Position numbers and translations under genes: made by a program
The notes under the pieces: model-generated
Told to the model about the DNA's origin: nothing
The model's database searches: none
The model's input: the letters and a program-made list of their open reading frames with translations, nothing else
Source: an uncultured Flavobacteriaceae bacterium
GTDB lineage: Bacteria > Bacteroidota > Bacteroidia > Flavobacteriales > Flavobacteriaceae
Direction: 5' to 3'
Assembly: GCA_947501845.1 (NCBI GenBank)
Contig: CANMXP010000002.1
Span: 124,001-188,000 of the forward strand
Length of the DNA: 64,000 nucleotides
Part shown: positions 1 through 7,713 of the stretch, piece by piece
Numbering within the stretch: the stretch's first letter is position 1
How the letters are laid out: each line of letters starts with the position of its first letter

Positions 1-2716
1 TATTTTTATTATAAAACTCTTCTTGAAGCATTAAGCTTTGAAACGGGTCTAAAATTAGTGATAATGGCGTTCTAAACTCGTGAGATAAATTCGTAAAAAA
101 GACCAATTTAGACTCATAAATTTCTTGGATCTTATCATTCTCTATTTCCTTAAATCTTAAAGAATTAGCATTATCTCTATTTTTTAATAAAATCCAAATA
201 AAGGCTGTTATTACAAACAAAGTGGTAAAACACCATATTAGTATCATCCACCAAGTCTTATACCATACAGGCAAAACTTCAAGTTCGAAATTTAATTCTT
301 GAGAATTCCAGACTCCGTCGTTATTAGTCCCCATCAATTTGAATGCATAGGTCCCTTTGGAGAGGTTAGCATAATTAATAGATCTTTTATGTCCTAAATA
401 AATCCAATCATCATCTATTCCCGTTAATTTACATTTATAAAGATTATTTGATGAGTAAGGCAAATGCTGCGAGGAAAATTCAAAGCCAATATTATTTTTA
501 TCTGCAGCTAATTTTATTTTTTTCGCATAAGCTATATTCGTATTAAAACCCTCTAAAGTATCACCCATGCCTACTTCTTCTCCATTAATAATTAGTTTCG
601 TTAATACCAATTTAGGCTCGAATTTACTTTCTTCTATGGATTGAGTCGTCTTTAAAACATTTATTCCATTAGCTCCTCCAAAGAAAAATGTTTTATTTAT
701 ATTTTTATGAATACTATTTCCATTAAACTCTAAAGACTGTAAGCCATCCTCTAAGGTGTATTGTTTTTCTTCTTTAGTGCTGAAATCATAGGAAAGAATG
801 CCTTTATTAGAACTAGCCCACAATACATTATTTATATCATCATAAAGCAACCCATAAACATAACTAGACTGAAGTTTTAAACTATTTGATAAAGGCTCTG
901 AATTAAAATACGGCATTAATTGACGCTTTTCACTATCGATCTTACATAACCCGAAATTTGTTCCAATCATGATATCATGATCACTTACCTCTACTATTGA
1001 ATAAGTATAATAATTTGCATAAAACCTCTGCCACTTTGAAGCAATATCAATAGAATGAAAACGAATAGCTTTTAAATGATTGGAAAGCGATAAGTCTTTA
1101 TTTTTATAATCTTCTGGGTTTACATACACTACTAATTCGTTTGAAGTTCCCAACCAAACCCGATTGAAACTATCTAACATCATTGTATATATTATTTTAT
1201 TTTTTAAAAGAGAACCATTTGGCAAATCACTTAATTTGCTTAAATGCTTATTTGCAGAATATAAATACAAACCGCTTGCAGCACTAATCCACTTGTTAGA
1301 ATCATTATCTTCTAAAATTTCATATATATACTCATTTGGTAAAATATCTGGGATACTATTTTTAAATTCTTTCGCTATATTGTCTAAACTTCTATCAGAA
1401 TCTTTAATAATAAAAATTCCTTTTTGCGTACCAATCCATATTCGGTTTTGTTTGTCTTGAATAATGGATGGAACGTAGTCTAAAGCATTACTTTTTGTAT
1501 CTACAATATGTATTTGCTCTTTTTTATTTTCTGATATAATAAAAATCCCTCTTCCTCGGGTGCCAATCCATAAATTTTTATTTTGGTCCTCTAAAACGGC
1601 ATGCGCATTTACAATCTCTTCCTCCTCCTCTGTATTTGCCTTAATACTATTTATAAGCTCAAATCTCTTTTTTTGAGTGTTTAAAATATTAACTCCTGCA
1701 TAAGTTCCTATAACTATTACACCAGATTTATCTAGATAGAGTGACCTTATAAAATCATTTTTTATTGCGTTTTCAGAATTTCTTTCATGCTTATAGTTCT
1801 GCCAATCTTCAAATTTTCTATTGTATATAAAAAGCCCATTTCCCTGTGTTCCAATAATTATATTTCCATTTCTATCCTCTAAAAAATTATTTATCTTTTT
1901 TATAGGAGGCCAATTTGTATACAGCTGCGAAAGTGGAAAAGCAACATGTTTCAAGTTAGTTTTTAATGGGTTTTGTCCTAAATTCAAATAAAAAATAGCT
2001 TCGCCCGAAGCTATGAGCAGGTATTTCGATTTTGTTACATAGGCTGCATCAAAATTTGTTAATTTATTATTCTTATAAGTTGTTAAAAATATTTTTTTTG
2101 CTTGATTACTATTTGATTCCAAAAAAAACAAACCTAAAGACGTTCTAACAAGACATCCATCGTCTACCTTAAGTATTTGAAGTATTTCAATAGTTCCTGT
2201 TTCTTTATTGAAATTTTCAAAATCCACATTTTTAACTTCAGAAACTATAGAATCTTTTATAAAAATATTTAAAAGTTCATTTTTAGTGCCAACAAGTATA
2301 TTATCGTTAGAATTTACATTAAGACAAGTTATATTGTTGCTATAACTAGAATCGTAATCTGAGGGAAAAAAATAAGTCAGTTTCTGGGTTTTAAGATTTA
2401 AGACATTCAACCCATTTTTTGTTCCAACAATCAGATATTTTTTCAACTTTTCTAAGTCTGTAACCCAAGGATTACTAAGTCCCGTTTCGTTATTAAAAGT
2501 TGTTGTAAATATTTCGAAATCATACCCGTTATATTTGTATAGGCCGTCCATTTTACCGAACCACAAAAAGCCTAGATCATCTGTCAGAATTGACGAAACT
2601 GTATTTTGAGTAATATCCGAATCGTTAGAAAGCGTGCTTATATTATAATCAAAACTTTGAGAAAGCGTAAATTTGGGAGTAAAAATCACTGTGAATAAAA
2701 AAAACAAAAAACGCAT
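1..2716 (-). CDS. Hybrid two-component (HTCS) sensor, 3' end cut by window edge
   Basis: I translated this open-ended frame directly; 905 codons are present and the rest lies left of the window. An N-terminal signal peptide (MRFLFFLFTVIF..., about 20 residues) is followed by beta-propeller Reg_prop repeats (motifs such as LWFGKMDGLYKYNG near 50, NLWIGTRGRGIF, RIWIGTQKGIF, RVWLGTSNELVV). A Y_Y_Y domain lies at about 735-800, one membrane helix at about 817-842, and then a HisKA H-box (FTNLSHEFRTPLSLI) with the phospho-acceptor His at about 879. The missing part should hold the HATPase, receiver and AraC-type HTH domains of the HTCS family. These proteins sense oligosaccharides in the periplasm and switch on polysaccharide utilisation loci. 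No SusC/SusD pair is in view, so its target locus probably lies to the left. Start chosen at the ATG directly before the signal peptide. Confidence 0.9.
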   Translation of the reverse strand, partial: MRFLFFLFTVIFTPKFTLSQSFDYNISTLSNDSDITQNTVSSILTDDLGFLWFGKMDGLYKYNGYDFEIFTTTFNNETGLSNPWVTDLEKLKKYLIVGTKNGLNVLNLKTQKLTYFFPSDYDSSYSNNITCLNVNSNDNILVGTKNELLNIFIKDSIVSEVKNVDFENFNKETGTIEILQILKVDDGCLVRTSLGLFFLESNSNQAKKIFLTTYKNNKLTNFDAAYVTKSKYLLIASGEAIFYLNLGQNPLKTNLKHVAFPLSQLYTNWPPIKKINNFLEDRNGNIIIGTQGNGLFIYNRKFEDWQNYKHERNSENAIKNDFIRSLYLDKSGVIVIGTYAGVNILNTQKKRFELINSIKANTEEEEEIVNAHAVLEDQNKNLWIGTRGRGIFIISENKKEQIHIVDTKSNALDYVPSIIQDKQNRIWIGTQKGIFIIKDSDRSLDNIAKEFKNSIPDILPNEYIYEILEDNDSNKWISAASGLYLYSANKHLSKLSDLPNGSLLKNKIIYTMMLDSFNRVWLGTSNELVVYVNPEDYKNKDLSLSNHLKAIRFHSIDIASKWQRFYANYYTYSIVEVSDHDIMIGTNFGLCKIDSEKRQLMPYFNSEPLSNSLKLQSSYVYGLLYDDINNVLWASSNKGILSYDFSTKEEKQYTLEDGLQSLEFNGNSIHKNINKTFFFGGANGINVLKTTQSIEESKFEPKLVLTKLIINGEEVGMGDTLEGFNTNIAYAKKIKLAADKNNIGFEFSSQHLPYSSNNLYKCKLTGIDDDWIYLGHKRSINYANLSKGTYAFKLMGTNNDGVWNSQELNFELEVLPVWYKTWWMILIWCFTTLFVITAFIWILLKNRDNANSLRFKEIENDKIQEIYESKLVFFTNLSHEFRTPLSLILDPFQSLMLQEEFYNKN

Positions 2717-3398
2717 CCTACCATTTCTTATTTCAAAAAACGGAAACGAATTCCTGTGATTTTCTATAAATTTAAATCCCCTCACTAAGCGTATTATCAC
2801 TTAAACAATAAATTATAGTTCTTTTGTTAAAAATATGCTTTTAAAATAGACACTAATAGTATCTCCTTCATTATTTTTTAACTAGCGCCCCAATCGTTAT
2901 TTTTTTCCCTATTCTACTTTGATAAAAAAGACCTTTTAAATACACTCCAAATAAATTATCTAGCACCTATTTCCTCAGTTAAACAAGCAACTATAAAAAG
3001 ATGTTTCGGGAGTGTTTTAAAAAGTCTAATAACTAACTCAAAAAAACACATTATTTTATGTACTAAAAACATACATAAAAATCTTGTGTCTATTTCAACT
3101 ATTACAAATCTACAACCTATTTGAAATTAGTTATTATGTAAACGTATCAAATACTAGTAAAATAATATCAAAAACATTGATTTTTATCTTAGGTTAAACT
3201 AAAGATCAGTTCGACATAAAATTTATAAAGAAATAGACAAAAGTTCAATAAAATAAAACTTGTCACCTTGAGCGCGGTCGAAAGGTTTTAAAAATTCAGT
3301 TGTTTTAATTAGGTTTCGACTGCGTTCAACCTGACATTTGAATATAATTAACTCATTTTCATTTAAATAAAACTAAAATTGTGTCGAACTCACGTTAC
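2717..3398. other. Intergenic region with one inverted-repeat element
   Basis: This is 682 bp without a convincing gene on either strand. The left 480 bp is very AT-rich and shows nothing I recognise. The right part holds the terminal-inverted-repeat element annotated at 3208-3390. Confidence 0.6.
3208..3390. repeat. 183-bp nested inverted-repeat element (MITE/REPIN-like)
   Basis: The element starts with AGTTCGACA (3208-3216) and ends with its exact reverse complement TGTCGAACT (3382-3390), and the similarity continues inward through an AAAATT tract. Inside is a second inverted pair: 3261-3285 (core TTGAGCGCGGTCGAAA) and 3311-3336 (core TTTCGACTGCGTTCAA). The arms differ by paired changes (CC/GG in one, GG/CC in the other). 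There is no coding capacity. It ends 9 bp from the stop codon of the next gene. Confidence 0.6.
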
Positions 3399-3770
3399 TT
3401 AATGTTGATAGCATCTGCCGTTGGTATTTTTTGTTTTACGTTTACAACGTGAACCAGCTTTTGTTTTTCCAGTACATTGTGTCGCTGTAGATTTTTCTCT
3501 AACTGTATTTTCTTTATTCTTGCCCGTCAAAGCATGTGAACTGACCTTATCCTTTTTTATATTCTTTTTTGCAGGCCTACAAACCAAACAGGCAACGTAT
3601 CCTAACGACCTTGCTTTTTCTAAAGTCATCACTTTTTTGGAATACTTAAGGTATCTACAACTTTCTTTATGGTATTTCTCTCCTGTTTTTGTCGTATAAA
3701 CAGTTTGCGACGAAACATTTGTAGCAAATGCCAGAACAAAGAAGAAGAATACTGTTCTTAAAATTTTCAA
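3399..3770 (-). CDS. Small secreted protein with two Cys/His metal-site-like motifs
   Basis: This 123-residue protein has a signal peptide (about 1-21) and so acts outside the cytoplasm. The mature part begins with a compact Ada-like Cys motif (TGEKYHKESCRYL...ACLVC; His34, Cys38, Cys61, Cys64), a small domain often found with extracellular nucleases. After a Lys-rich linker comes a second motif, TQCTGKTKAGSRCKRKT...GRCYQH (Cys99, Cys109, Cys120, His123), resembling the DUF5763-type Cys-rich tail. Both could bind zinc; that is inference. The gene overlaps the upstream thermonuclease by 4 nt (ATGA), so the two are translationally coupled and probably work together. The enzymatic role, if any, is unknown. 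Confidence 0.75.
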   Translation of the reverse strand: MKILRTVFFFFVLAFATNVSSQTVYTTKTGEKYHKESCRYLKYSKKVMTLEKARSLGYVACLVCRPAKKNIKKDKVSSHALTGKNKENTVREKSTATQCTGKTKAGSRCKRKTKNTNGRCYQH

Positions 3771-4270
3771 TGTTTTATTTTCTTCTTTTTATTACTTCGC
3801 CATGTCCATGGTGCTATAGCATTCTTATCTATCCATAAACCAACTCGATTTAATTTAGCTTTATCCTCAAGGCTTTGTAAAATGGTATCCTTTGAATACT
3901 TAACATAATGCCAAGCCAAGCCATGTTTTACCAATTCATAACTTAAATTTAAAGAATCGTCGTAGATCACATTGGCAATATAACGCCGATACCTATCTTT
4001 CTTTAAAACATGGATTGCAATCGTTTTACTAAATATAGCATCTGCTACAAACTGTTTTGCTTTTTTAGAAAAGGGTTGCTTTTTCTCGGGACAATCAATA
4101 TTGGCCAAGCGGACTTTTATAAGTGTGGAATCTTTGATTAGTAGCTTAAAGGTATCTCCATCTGTAATAGCAACAACTTTTCCTATAATCGGGTCTTTTT
4201 TTGCATGATTGTAATTAGGATGAAATAGTAGCGATATTAAAAATAAAAGGGCTAAACAAAATTTATACAT
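3767..4270 (-). CDS. Secreted thermonuclease (staphylococcal nuclease family)
   Basis: This 167-residue protein has an N-terminal signal peptide (about 1-23) and a complete SNase domain (PF00565). Residues matching the S. aureus catalytic set are visible: Asp39 in DGDTF, Arg54 in VRLANID, Asp59 and Glu62 in NIDCPEKKQPF, and Arg96 in DRYRRYIANV. The family is a calcium-dependent phosphodiesterase that degrades DNA and RNA; here it would act in the periplasm or outside the cell. It is followed, with a 4-nt overlap, by a small Cys-motif secreted protein. It may serve nucleic-acid scavenging or defence against extracellular DNA; the sequence does not decide this. Confidence 0.9.
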   Translation of the reverse strand: MYKFCLALLFLISLLFHPNYNHAKKDPIIGKVVAITDGDTFKLLIKDSTLIKVRLANIDCPEKKQPFSKKAKQFVADAIFSKTIAIHVLKKDRYRRYIANVIYDDSLNLSYELVKHGLAWHYVKYSKDTILQSLEDKAKLNRVGLWIDKNAIAPWTWRSNKKKKIKH

Positions 4271-4319
4271 GAACCAAGCATTATACTTAAAGGTCTAAGT
4301 TAATAAAAAGTTTTACTAC

Positions 4320-5372
4320 TTAGTTCATATAAAAAGTAACTGTATTTAGAAGTTGTTCTTCAAACTGATAAATATCATCAATGGATTGAATCACTTCTCT
4401 TTTTTCATTTTTATCTTCATCAATTAATCCAATATATTTTGTACCAGTATTTAAATGCAATCTACATAAAGGTTTACGGTTATTATCATCTAATAAGATT
4501 CCAAAATAAGATTGGGTATCACGATGAACAATTCTATGAGTTGGAAGTTTTCTCCTTAAAATGGCTACTACAATCCTAAACCCTTCCAATTCTTCTTCTG
4601 TTGTGATTATTTTACTTTGATCTTCTTCTTGTTCAACAACATCTTCTTGTTGCTTTTCCGCCTCTTTGTTAAGTGCTGCATTAAGACGATTGTTAACCTT
4701 GTCGCTAATCGTTTGATTAAACGCCTTATGAACTAGCCCCGTAAATTCATCCATTATTTTCTCTGTAAGTCTTCCTGAATATACTTTGCTCGCAAATAAC
4801 TTCACAAACCGCCTTGACGGCTCTGTTAATTCTTCCGAAATACTCTTCTTGATTTCTTTAGTATATTTTAATGAACTTGCATTATTCACAATCTTGGCAA
4901 CATCAAAATTAGATTTGTGGAATTTTGAGATTTCATGAATTTCATTGTCTTTTATATTTGTAACATCAAACTCTAAAAAGGGTTTTTCATCCATTTTATT
5001 TGTCTGTTCCAAATCTGTATAAAAACGATAGTTAATACCATTAGTTAATAATGCAAAGCGTGTTTTTGTAGCGTGAAAATATCTGAAAAGTTGAGAATTA
5101 TGATTATCTAGATTTTCTTTCCAGTTTTTGCATTCTACAATCAAGATTGGGGTATTATCTTGAAAAATGGCATAGTCTACTTTCTCTCCTTTTTTCAATC
5201 CCAAATCTGCTGTAAACTCAGGGACAACCTCTGTTGGATTAAAAGTATCGAATCCTAAGATATTAATAAACGGTAGCACAAAAGCATGCTTTGTAGATTC
5301 TTCGGTTTCTATTTTATCTTTCAACTTACTTATTTTTTCAGCTAAAGTTTTTAGTTGGTTTTGGAGTTCCAT
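4320..5372 (-). CDS. Orphan HSDR_N-type nuclease-domain protein
   Basis: This 350-residue protein starts at MELQNQLKTL. An earlier in-frame ATG at 5423 would overlap the upstream lipoprotein gene and adds no conserved residues. After a helical N-terminus comes a type I restriction HSDR_N-like domain (PF13588 type) with a PD-(D/E)xK core: Asp66 in VDYAIF, then Glu80-Cys81-Lys82 in LIVECKNW, followed by QLFRYFHATKTRFALLTNG. The middle (about 140-270) is predicted helical with an acidic Glu-rich stretch. The C-terminus (about 275-350) is a separate alpha/beta region of unknown function. There is no helicase or methyltransferase partner nearby, so it is not a complete restriction system. Stand-alone proteins of this type are common in Bacteroidota and their role is unclear. 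Confidence 0.8.
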   Translation of the reverse strand: MELQNQLKTLAEKISKLKDKIETEESTKHAFVLPFINILGFDTFNPTEVVPEFTADLGLKKGEKVDYAIFQDNTPILIVECKNWKENLDNHNSQLFRYFHATKTRFALLTNGINYRFYTDLEQTNKMDEKPFLEFDVTNIKDNEIHEISKFHKSNFDVAKIVNNASSLKYTKEIKKSISEELTEPSRRFVKLFASKVYSGRLTEKIMDEFTGLVHKAFNQTISDKVNNRLNAALNKEAEKQQEDVVEQEEDQSKIITTEEELEGFRIVVAILRRKLPTHRIVHRDTQSYFGILLDDNNRKPLCRLHLNTGTKYIGLIDEDKNEKREVIQSIDDIYQFEEQLLNTVTFYMN

Positions 5373-5410
5373 ATTGTATAGTTCTTTCTTTTTTCTTGTA
5401 AGGATATTTA

Positions 5411-5605
5411 TTAGCAACGGCACTCTGCCCTATCCACATAAGTTTTATTTTCATTACTATTGTAGTAATAACAGCCTCCTTTTGGACCTGTATATAAAGT
5501 GTTTCCATTATGAGTACCACATTCCTGTTCTTCAGTTGTATTAGGGTCTTCTGCACAAGAACCAAGACATAAAATACATAAAATTAAAAATATGCTTCTT
5601 TTCAT
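5411..5605 (-). CDS. Small lipoprotein with PBCV-basic-adaptor-like repeat
   Basis: This 64-residue lipoprotein has a signal peptide with lipobox LGSC (Cys17). The mature protein carries the motif LYTGPKGGCYYYNSNENKTY, which resembles the short PBCV-specific basic adaptor domain (PF08789) widespread in small bacterial proteins. There are five Cys residues in the mature part, two of them at the very C-terminus (ECRC). It follows the next upstream small gene by 10 bp and probably shares its transcript. Function unknown. Confidence 0.7.
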   Translation of the reverse strand: MKRSIFLILCILCLGSCAEDPNTTEEQECGTHNGNTLYTGPKGGCYYYNSNENKTYVDRAECRC

Positions 5606-5615
5606 TTTTTATGGT

Positions 5616-5822
5616 TTAAAATGTATGACAATCCTTTGAACAATAGTAGCAGCCGTTTACTAGCGTGTAATGTTTTTTTGCCTCTTTTACTGCATCATGA
5701 CAATTATTAAATTCTCCCAAGTGTTTTCTATTCTCTTCTTTAGGCAAAAAAGAGCACCCCTCTTTATGCACTTCGTGATCTCCATTTAATTGAGCATTTT
5801 TATTTACGTAATAACTTGCCAT
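5616..5822 (-). CDS. Small Cys-rich conserved protein, unknown function
   Basis: The protein has 68 residues with the start at MASYYVNKNA. An ATG eight codons earlier (5846) lies at or upstream of the transcription start implied by the TAAGTTTG box at 5849-5856, so I prefer the shorter form. The signature is YYVNKNAQLNGDHEVHKEGC followed by a C41, C58-x-x-C61 and C65 pattern (GCYYCSKDCH). I recognise this as a small conserved bacterial family without known function; the Cys spacing suggests a metal site. No signal peptide is visible. Confidence 0.7.
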   Translation of the reverse strand: MASYYVNKNAQLNGDHEVHKEGCSFLPKEENRKHLGEFNNCHDAVKEAKKHYTLVNGCYYCSKDCHTF

Positions 5823-5835
5823 GGCTTTGTTTTTA

Positions 5836-5894
5836 AGATTTAACATTTCAAACTTAAACTCATTGAAAAAGAAAACCTTACGGTATTCCGTAAG
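5836..5894 (-). promoter_or_regulatory. Promoter/operator block, copy B
   Basis: Read on the minus strand it gives CCGTAAGGTTTT, a T-rich stretch, AATGAG and TTTAAGTTTGA, with a Bacteroidetes -7 box TAAGTTTG at 5856-5849. Over 53 bp it matches the block at 6831-6884 with about six mismatches. This copy also has a hairpin, CTTACGG-TATT-CCGTAAG, at 5877-5894. The implied transcript starts near 5842 with a leader of about 20 nt before the ATG at 5822. Confidence 0.6.
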
Positions 5895-5984
5895 ATTCGA
5901 TTAAACATTCAAATATTTTTCTTAAAAAGGCCCCACATATGCCCTATTTGAAAAAACAGAACCACTTTTATTATTTATCTCAAT

Positions 5985-6305
5985 TTAATTCTGTAGAGCA
6001 TTACACAGACTGTTTTCTTTATTATAATGAATTTTAAAAATTGAATGATTTATTTCTTCTTCGTTGAAAGTTTGATTAGTAGATGAAATTAATAACATAT
6101 TGCTATTAATTTCAATTATGTGATAATTAGGGTTGCAATTTCTAATTCTAAAGATTAAAGATTTTAACCCTACATATAATCCCTCTCGCTTAGTTTTTTT
6201 GTACACATAATTTGAGCACGACAACCTAAATAAACATTTTCTTCGCCTTTTCTCAGGAATAACCAGCCAATAAGCTTTAATTAAGGCTATAAGCAAATAC
6301 TTCAT
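5985..6305 (-). CDS. YidD-like (DUF37) protein
   Basis: The 106-residue protein has an N-terminal hydrophobic helix (LLIALIKAYWLVI) followed by KRRRKCLFRLSCSNYVYKK and GLKSLIFRIRNCNPNY. This matches the pattern of the YidD membrane-insertion efficiency factor family (PF01809: C-R-F-x-P-T-C-S-x-Y and R-x-x-R-C-N-P). It is divergent: the Pro before the Cys is Leu-Ser and the usual DPVP C-terminus is absent, replaced by an unrelated 45-residue tail. True yidD sits beside rpmH/rnpA/yidC, so this is more likely an accessory paralogue. It lies 3 bp after the previous gene, in the same transcription unit. Confidence 0.7.
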   Translation of the reverse strand: MKYLLIALIKAYWLVIPEKRRRKCLFRLSCSNYVYKKTKREGLYVGLKSLIFRIRNCNPNYHIIEINSNMLLISSTNQTFNEEEINHSIFKIHYNKENSLCNALQN

Positions 6306-6308
6306 ATA

Positions 6309-6539
6309 TTATTTAGTAAATACGATCATCTGTCTAGAAGTGTTATAACCTGGTTTTGCTCCGAATCCAAAACACCCATTATCGGGCCGAATAAATGTTG
6401 AAACACTTTCTAACCTTACATATTTCCATCCTTGTCCTGAATGATGTTTGATTATTTCTTGAAGCTGATTGGCAACATGTGCCGAGCTCCCTTTTTTAGG
6501 ATCTATTGATGCGACGAATGGTACTACCTTATATTCCAT
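6309..6539 (-). CDS. DUF4177-like small protein
   Basis: This cytoplasmic-looking 76-residue protein has the pattern MEYKVVPF...GSSAHVANQLQEII...QGWKYVRLESV...GCFGFG...RQMIVFTK. The order (YKVV, then GW.yv.le, then a C-terminal beta strand) is that of DUF4177/related short alpha-beta proteins with unknown role. It sits 4 bp after the preceding gene and 3 bp before the YidD-like gene, so all three are one operon. Confidence 0.65.
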   Translation of the reverse strand: MEYKVVPFVASIDPKKGSSAHVANQLQEIIKHHSGQGWKYVRLESVSTFIRPDNGCFGFGAKPGYNTSRQMIVFTK

Positions 6540-6543
6540 AATT

Positions 6544-6816
6544 TTATAAATAATTTATTTCAATATCTTGTATGTCTAGTTGAATAGCATAATCTACTCT
6601 AGAAACACCACTAAATCGCTTTGCTTTTCTTAGGTCATTGATTATAATATTTATTGCATTTTCTCGAGATACTTTATCATTAAATAAAACGTTCCAAGAT
6701 GTTGTTAGTGTTTTTATTTTAATCCATTTTTCTTCTGTAAGGATTCTATAAAATTTTTCTCGGCTTTCTTTTGTAGCGTTCGACAAATCTATAGTCACCA
6801 ATGCTTTATATCCCAT
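6544..6816 (-). CDS. Small conserved protein, unknown function
   Basis: The protein has 90 residues: MGYKALVTIDLSNATKESR..., then KFYRILTEEKW, TTSWNVLFNDKVS and a final VDYAIQLDIQDIEI strand. The alternation (strand, helix, two strands, helix, strand) suggests a ferredoxin-like fold, as in VapD/Cas2-like proteins, but no catalytic Asp signature convinces me. It is the first gene of the operon driven by the promoter block at 6831-6884, with a leader of about 20 nt. Confidence 0.6.
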   Translation of the reverse strand: MGYKALVTIDLSNATKESREKFYRILTEEKWIKIKTLTTSWNVLFNDKVSRENAINIIINDLRKAKRFSGVSRVDYAIQLDIQDIEINYL

Positions 6817-6830
6817 TATTTCTCTTTTTA

Positions 6831-6884
6831 AAATTTAATACGTCAAACTTAAACTCATTAAAAAACAAAACCTTACGGAAAACC
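6831..6884 (-). promoter_or_regulatory. Promoter/operator block, copy A
   Basis: On the minus strand the order is CCGTAAGGTTTT, T-run, AATGAG, then the -7 box TAAGTTTG at 6851-6844 and TTAAATTTTAAAAA. It is nearly identical to the block at 5836-5894 and stands at the same distance from its gene (-7 box about 28 bp before the ATG). The spacing supports a real promoter and the extra identity upstream suggests a shared regulator. Confidence 0.6.
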
Positions 6885-6896
6885 TCATATGTCCAT

Positions 6897-6926
6897 AAAA
6901 ACAAAAAGCACGCTTTTAAACGTGCC
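6897..6926 (-). terminator. Rho-independent terminator after the response regulator
   Basis: Read on the minus strand, GCACGT-TTAAAA-GCGTGC (6925-6908) forms a six-pair stem with one G-U pair, followed by TTTTTGTTTTTA. It lies about 110 bp past the stop of the response regulator gene and separates that unit from the promoter at 6831-6884. Confidence 0.6.
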
Positions 6927-7035
6927 AATTGCATGTATTTCCCTAATAATTATTGATAGCATTCCAAAACTATCATCATTAGACCATAGTTTTTATACGG
7001 AAACCCATAATTACTTAAAAAATTTGATAATTAGT

Positions 7036-7704
7036 TTAGATCAAGCCTCTGTCTATAGCAATGGCTACTAACTGTTCGGATGTATTGGCATCGAAAAGAA
7101 CTTTTAGCTTGTTAATGCGTTTTTCTATACTACTTAAGCTTCTTGCTGGAAGATCTTTTTCTTCAAAGTATAGCGCTATTTGGTCTCTTTTTAAACCTTT
7201 AGCCAGTAATTGCAACAGTAATTCATCATATTTATCTGTTTGAGAAATATCGTCTGCACTACGAAGTAATTGTGCTAAATTATGTGAATAATAGACACCG
7301 CCATTTAACACGGCATGGACGGCCTTAATAATTTCTTTAGACTCTTCTCGCCCTTTCTCAACGTAAGCATTTACCTTAGAGCCTTCCAATAAACTTTTTA
7401 TTTTGCCAATACGATGCTCTACCGAAAATACTATGATGTTCAATTCTGGTTGTAGATCTCTAACCGCACTTATTAAGGCTTCTCCAGATGTTAATGTTCT
7501 ATTTCGATGACCTTCCTTAAATGACAAGTCCGTTATTAAAAGATCAAATGGTCTTTCTGTTTTTAAAGATGCTTTTATTTTTAAAAGTGCATCATCACAA
7601 TATTGTACCGTAATTATCTCTTTAATTTTTAACTCTTCAAGTATATTTTCCAGACCTTTATGAATTGAGTTCTGATCTTCGGCAATTAAAACTTTTTGAA
7701 ACAT
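7036..7704 (-). CDS. LuxR/NarL-type response regulator
   Basis: The 222-residue protein has an N-terminal receiver domain (about 1-125) with acidic residues in LIAEDQ, phospho-acceptor Asp59 in LLITDLSF, and Lys in the YVEKGREE segment. The C-terminal part (about 155-222) is a helix-turn-helix of the NarL type: LLLQLLAKGLKRDQIALYF ... SLSSIEKRINKLKVLFDANTSEQL. It is the cognate DNA-binding output for the adjacent histidine kinase, whose stop is 9 bp upstream of this ATG. A terminator lies downstream at 6897-6926. Its targets are unknown; the lipoprotein and the divergent gene at 9944 are the nearest candidates. Confidence 0.9.
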   Translation of the reverse strand: MFQKVLIAEDQNSIHKGLENILEELKIKEIITVQYCDDALLKIKASLKTERPFDLLITDLSFKEGHRNRTLTSGEALISAVRDLQPELNIIVFSVEHRIGKIKSLLEGSKVNAYVEKGREESKEIIKAVHAVLNGGVYYSHNLAQLLRSADDISQTDKYDELLLQLLAKGLKRDQIALYFEEKDLPARSLSSIEKRINKLKVLFDANTSEQLVAIAIDRGLI

Positions 7705-7713
7705 GTCGAAATA

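Noticed and set aside
4320-5372. Type I restriction-modification system
   Set aside because: Only an N-terminal nuclease-like domain is present; there is no helicase, specificity or methylase gene.
5338-5565. A 75-codon minus-strand frame overlapping the small lipoprotein gene
   Set aside because: It is a frame shadow across two genes; the overlapping 64-codon frame has a proper lipobox and motif.
6889-7071. A 60-codon plus-strand frame
   Set aside because: It starts inside a terminator hairpin region, overlaps the 3' end of the response regulator and shows no recognisable protein features.
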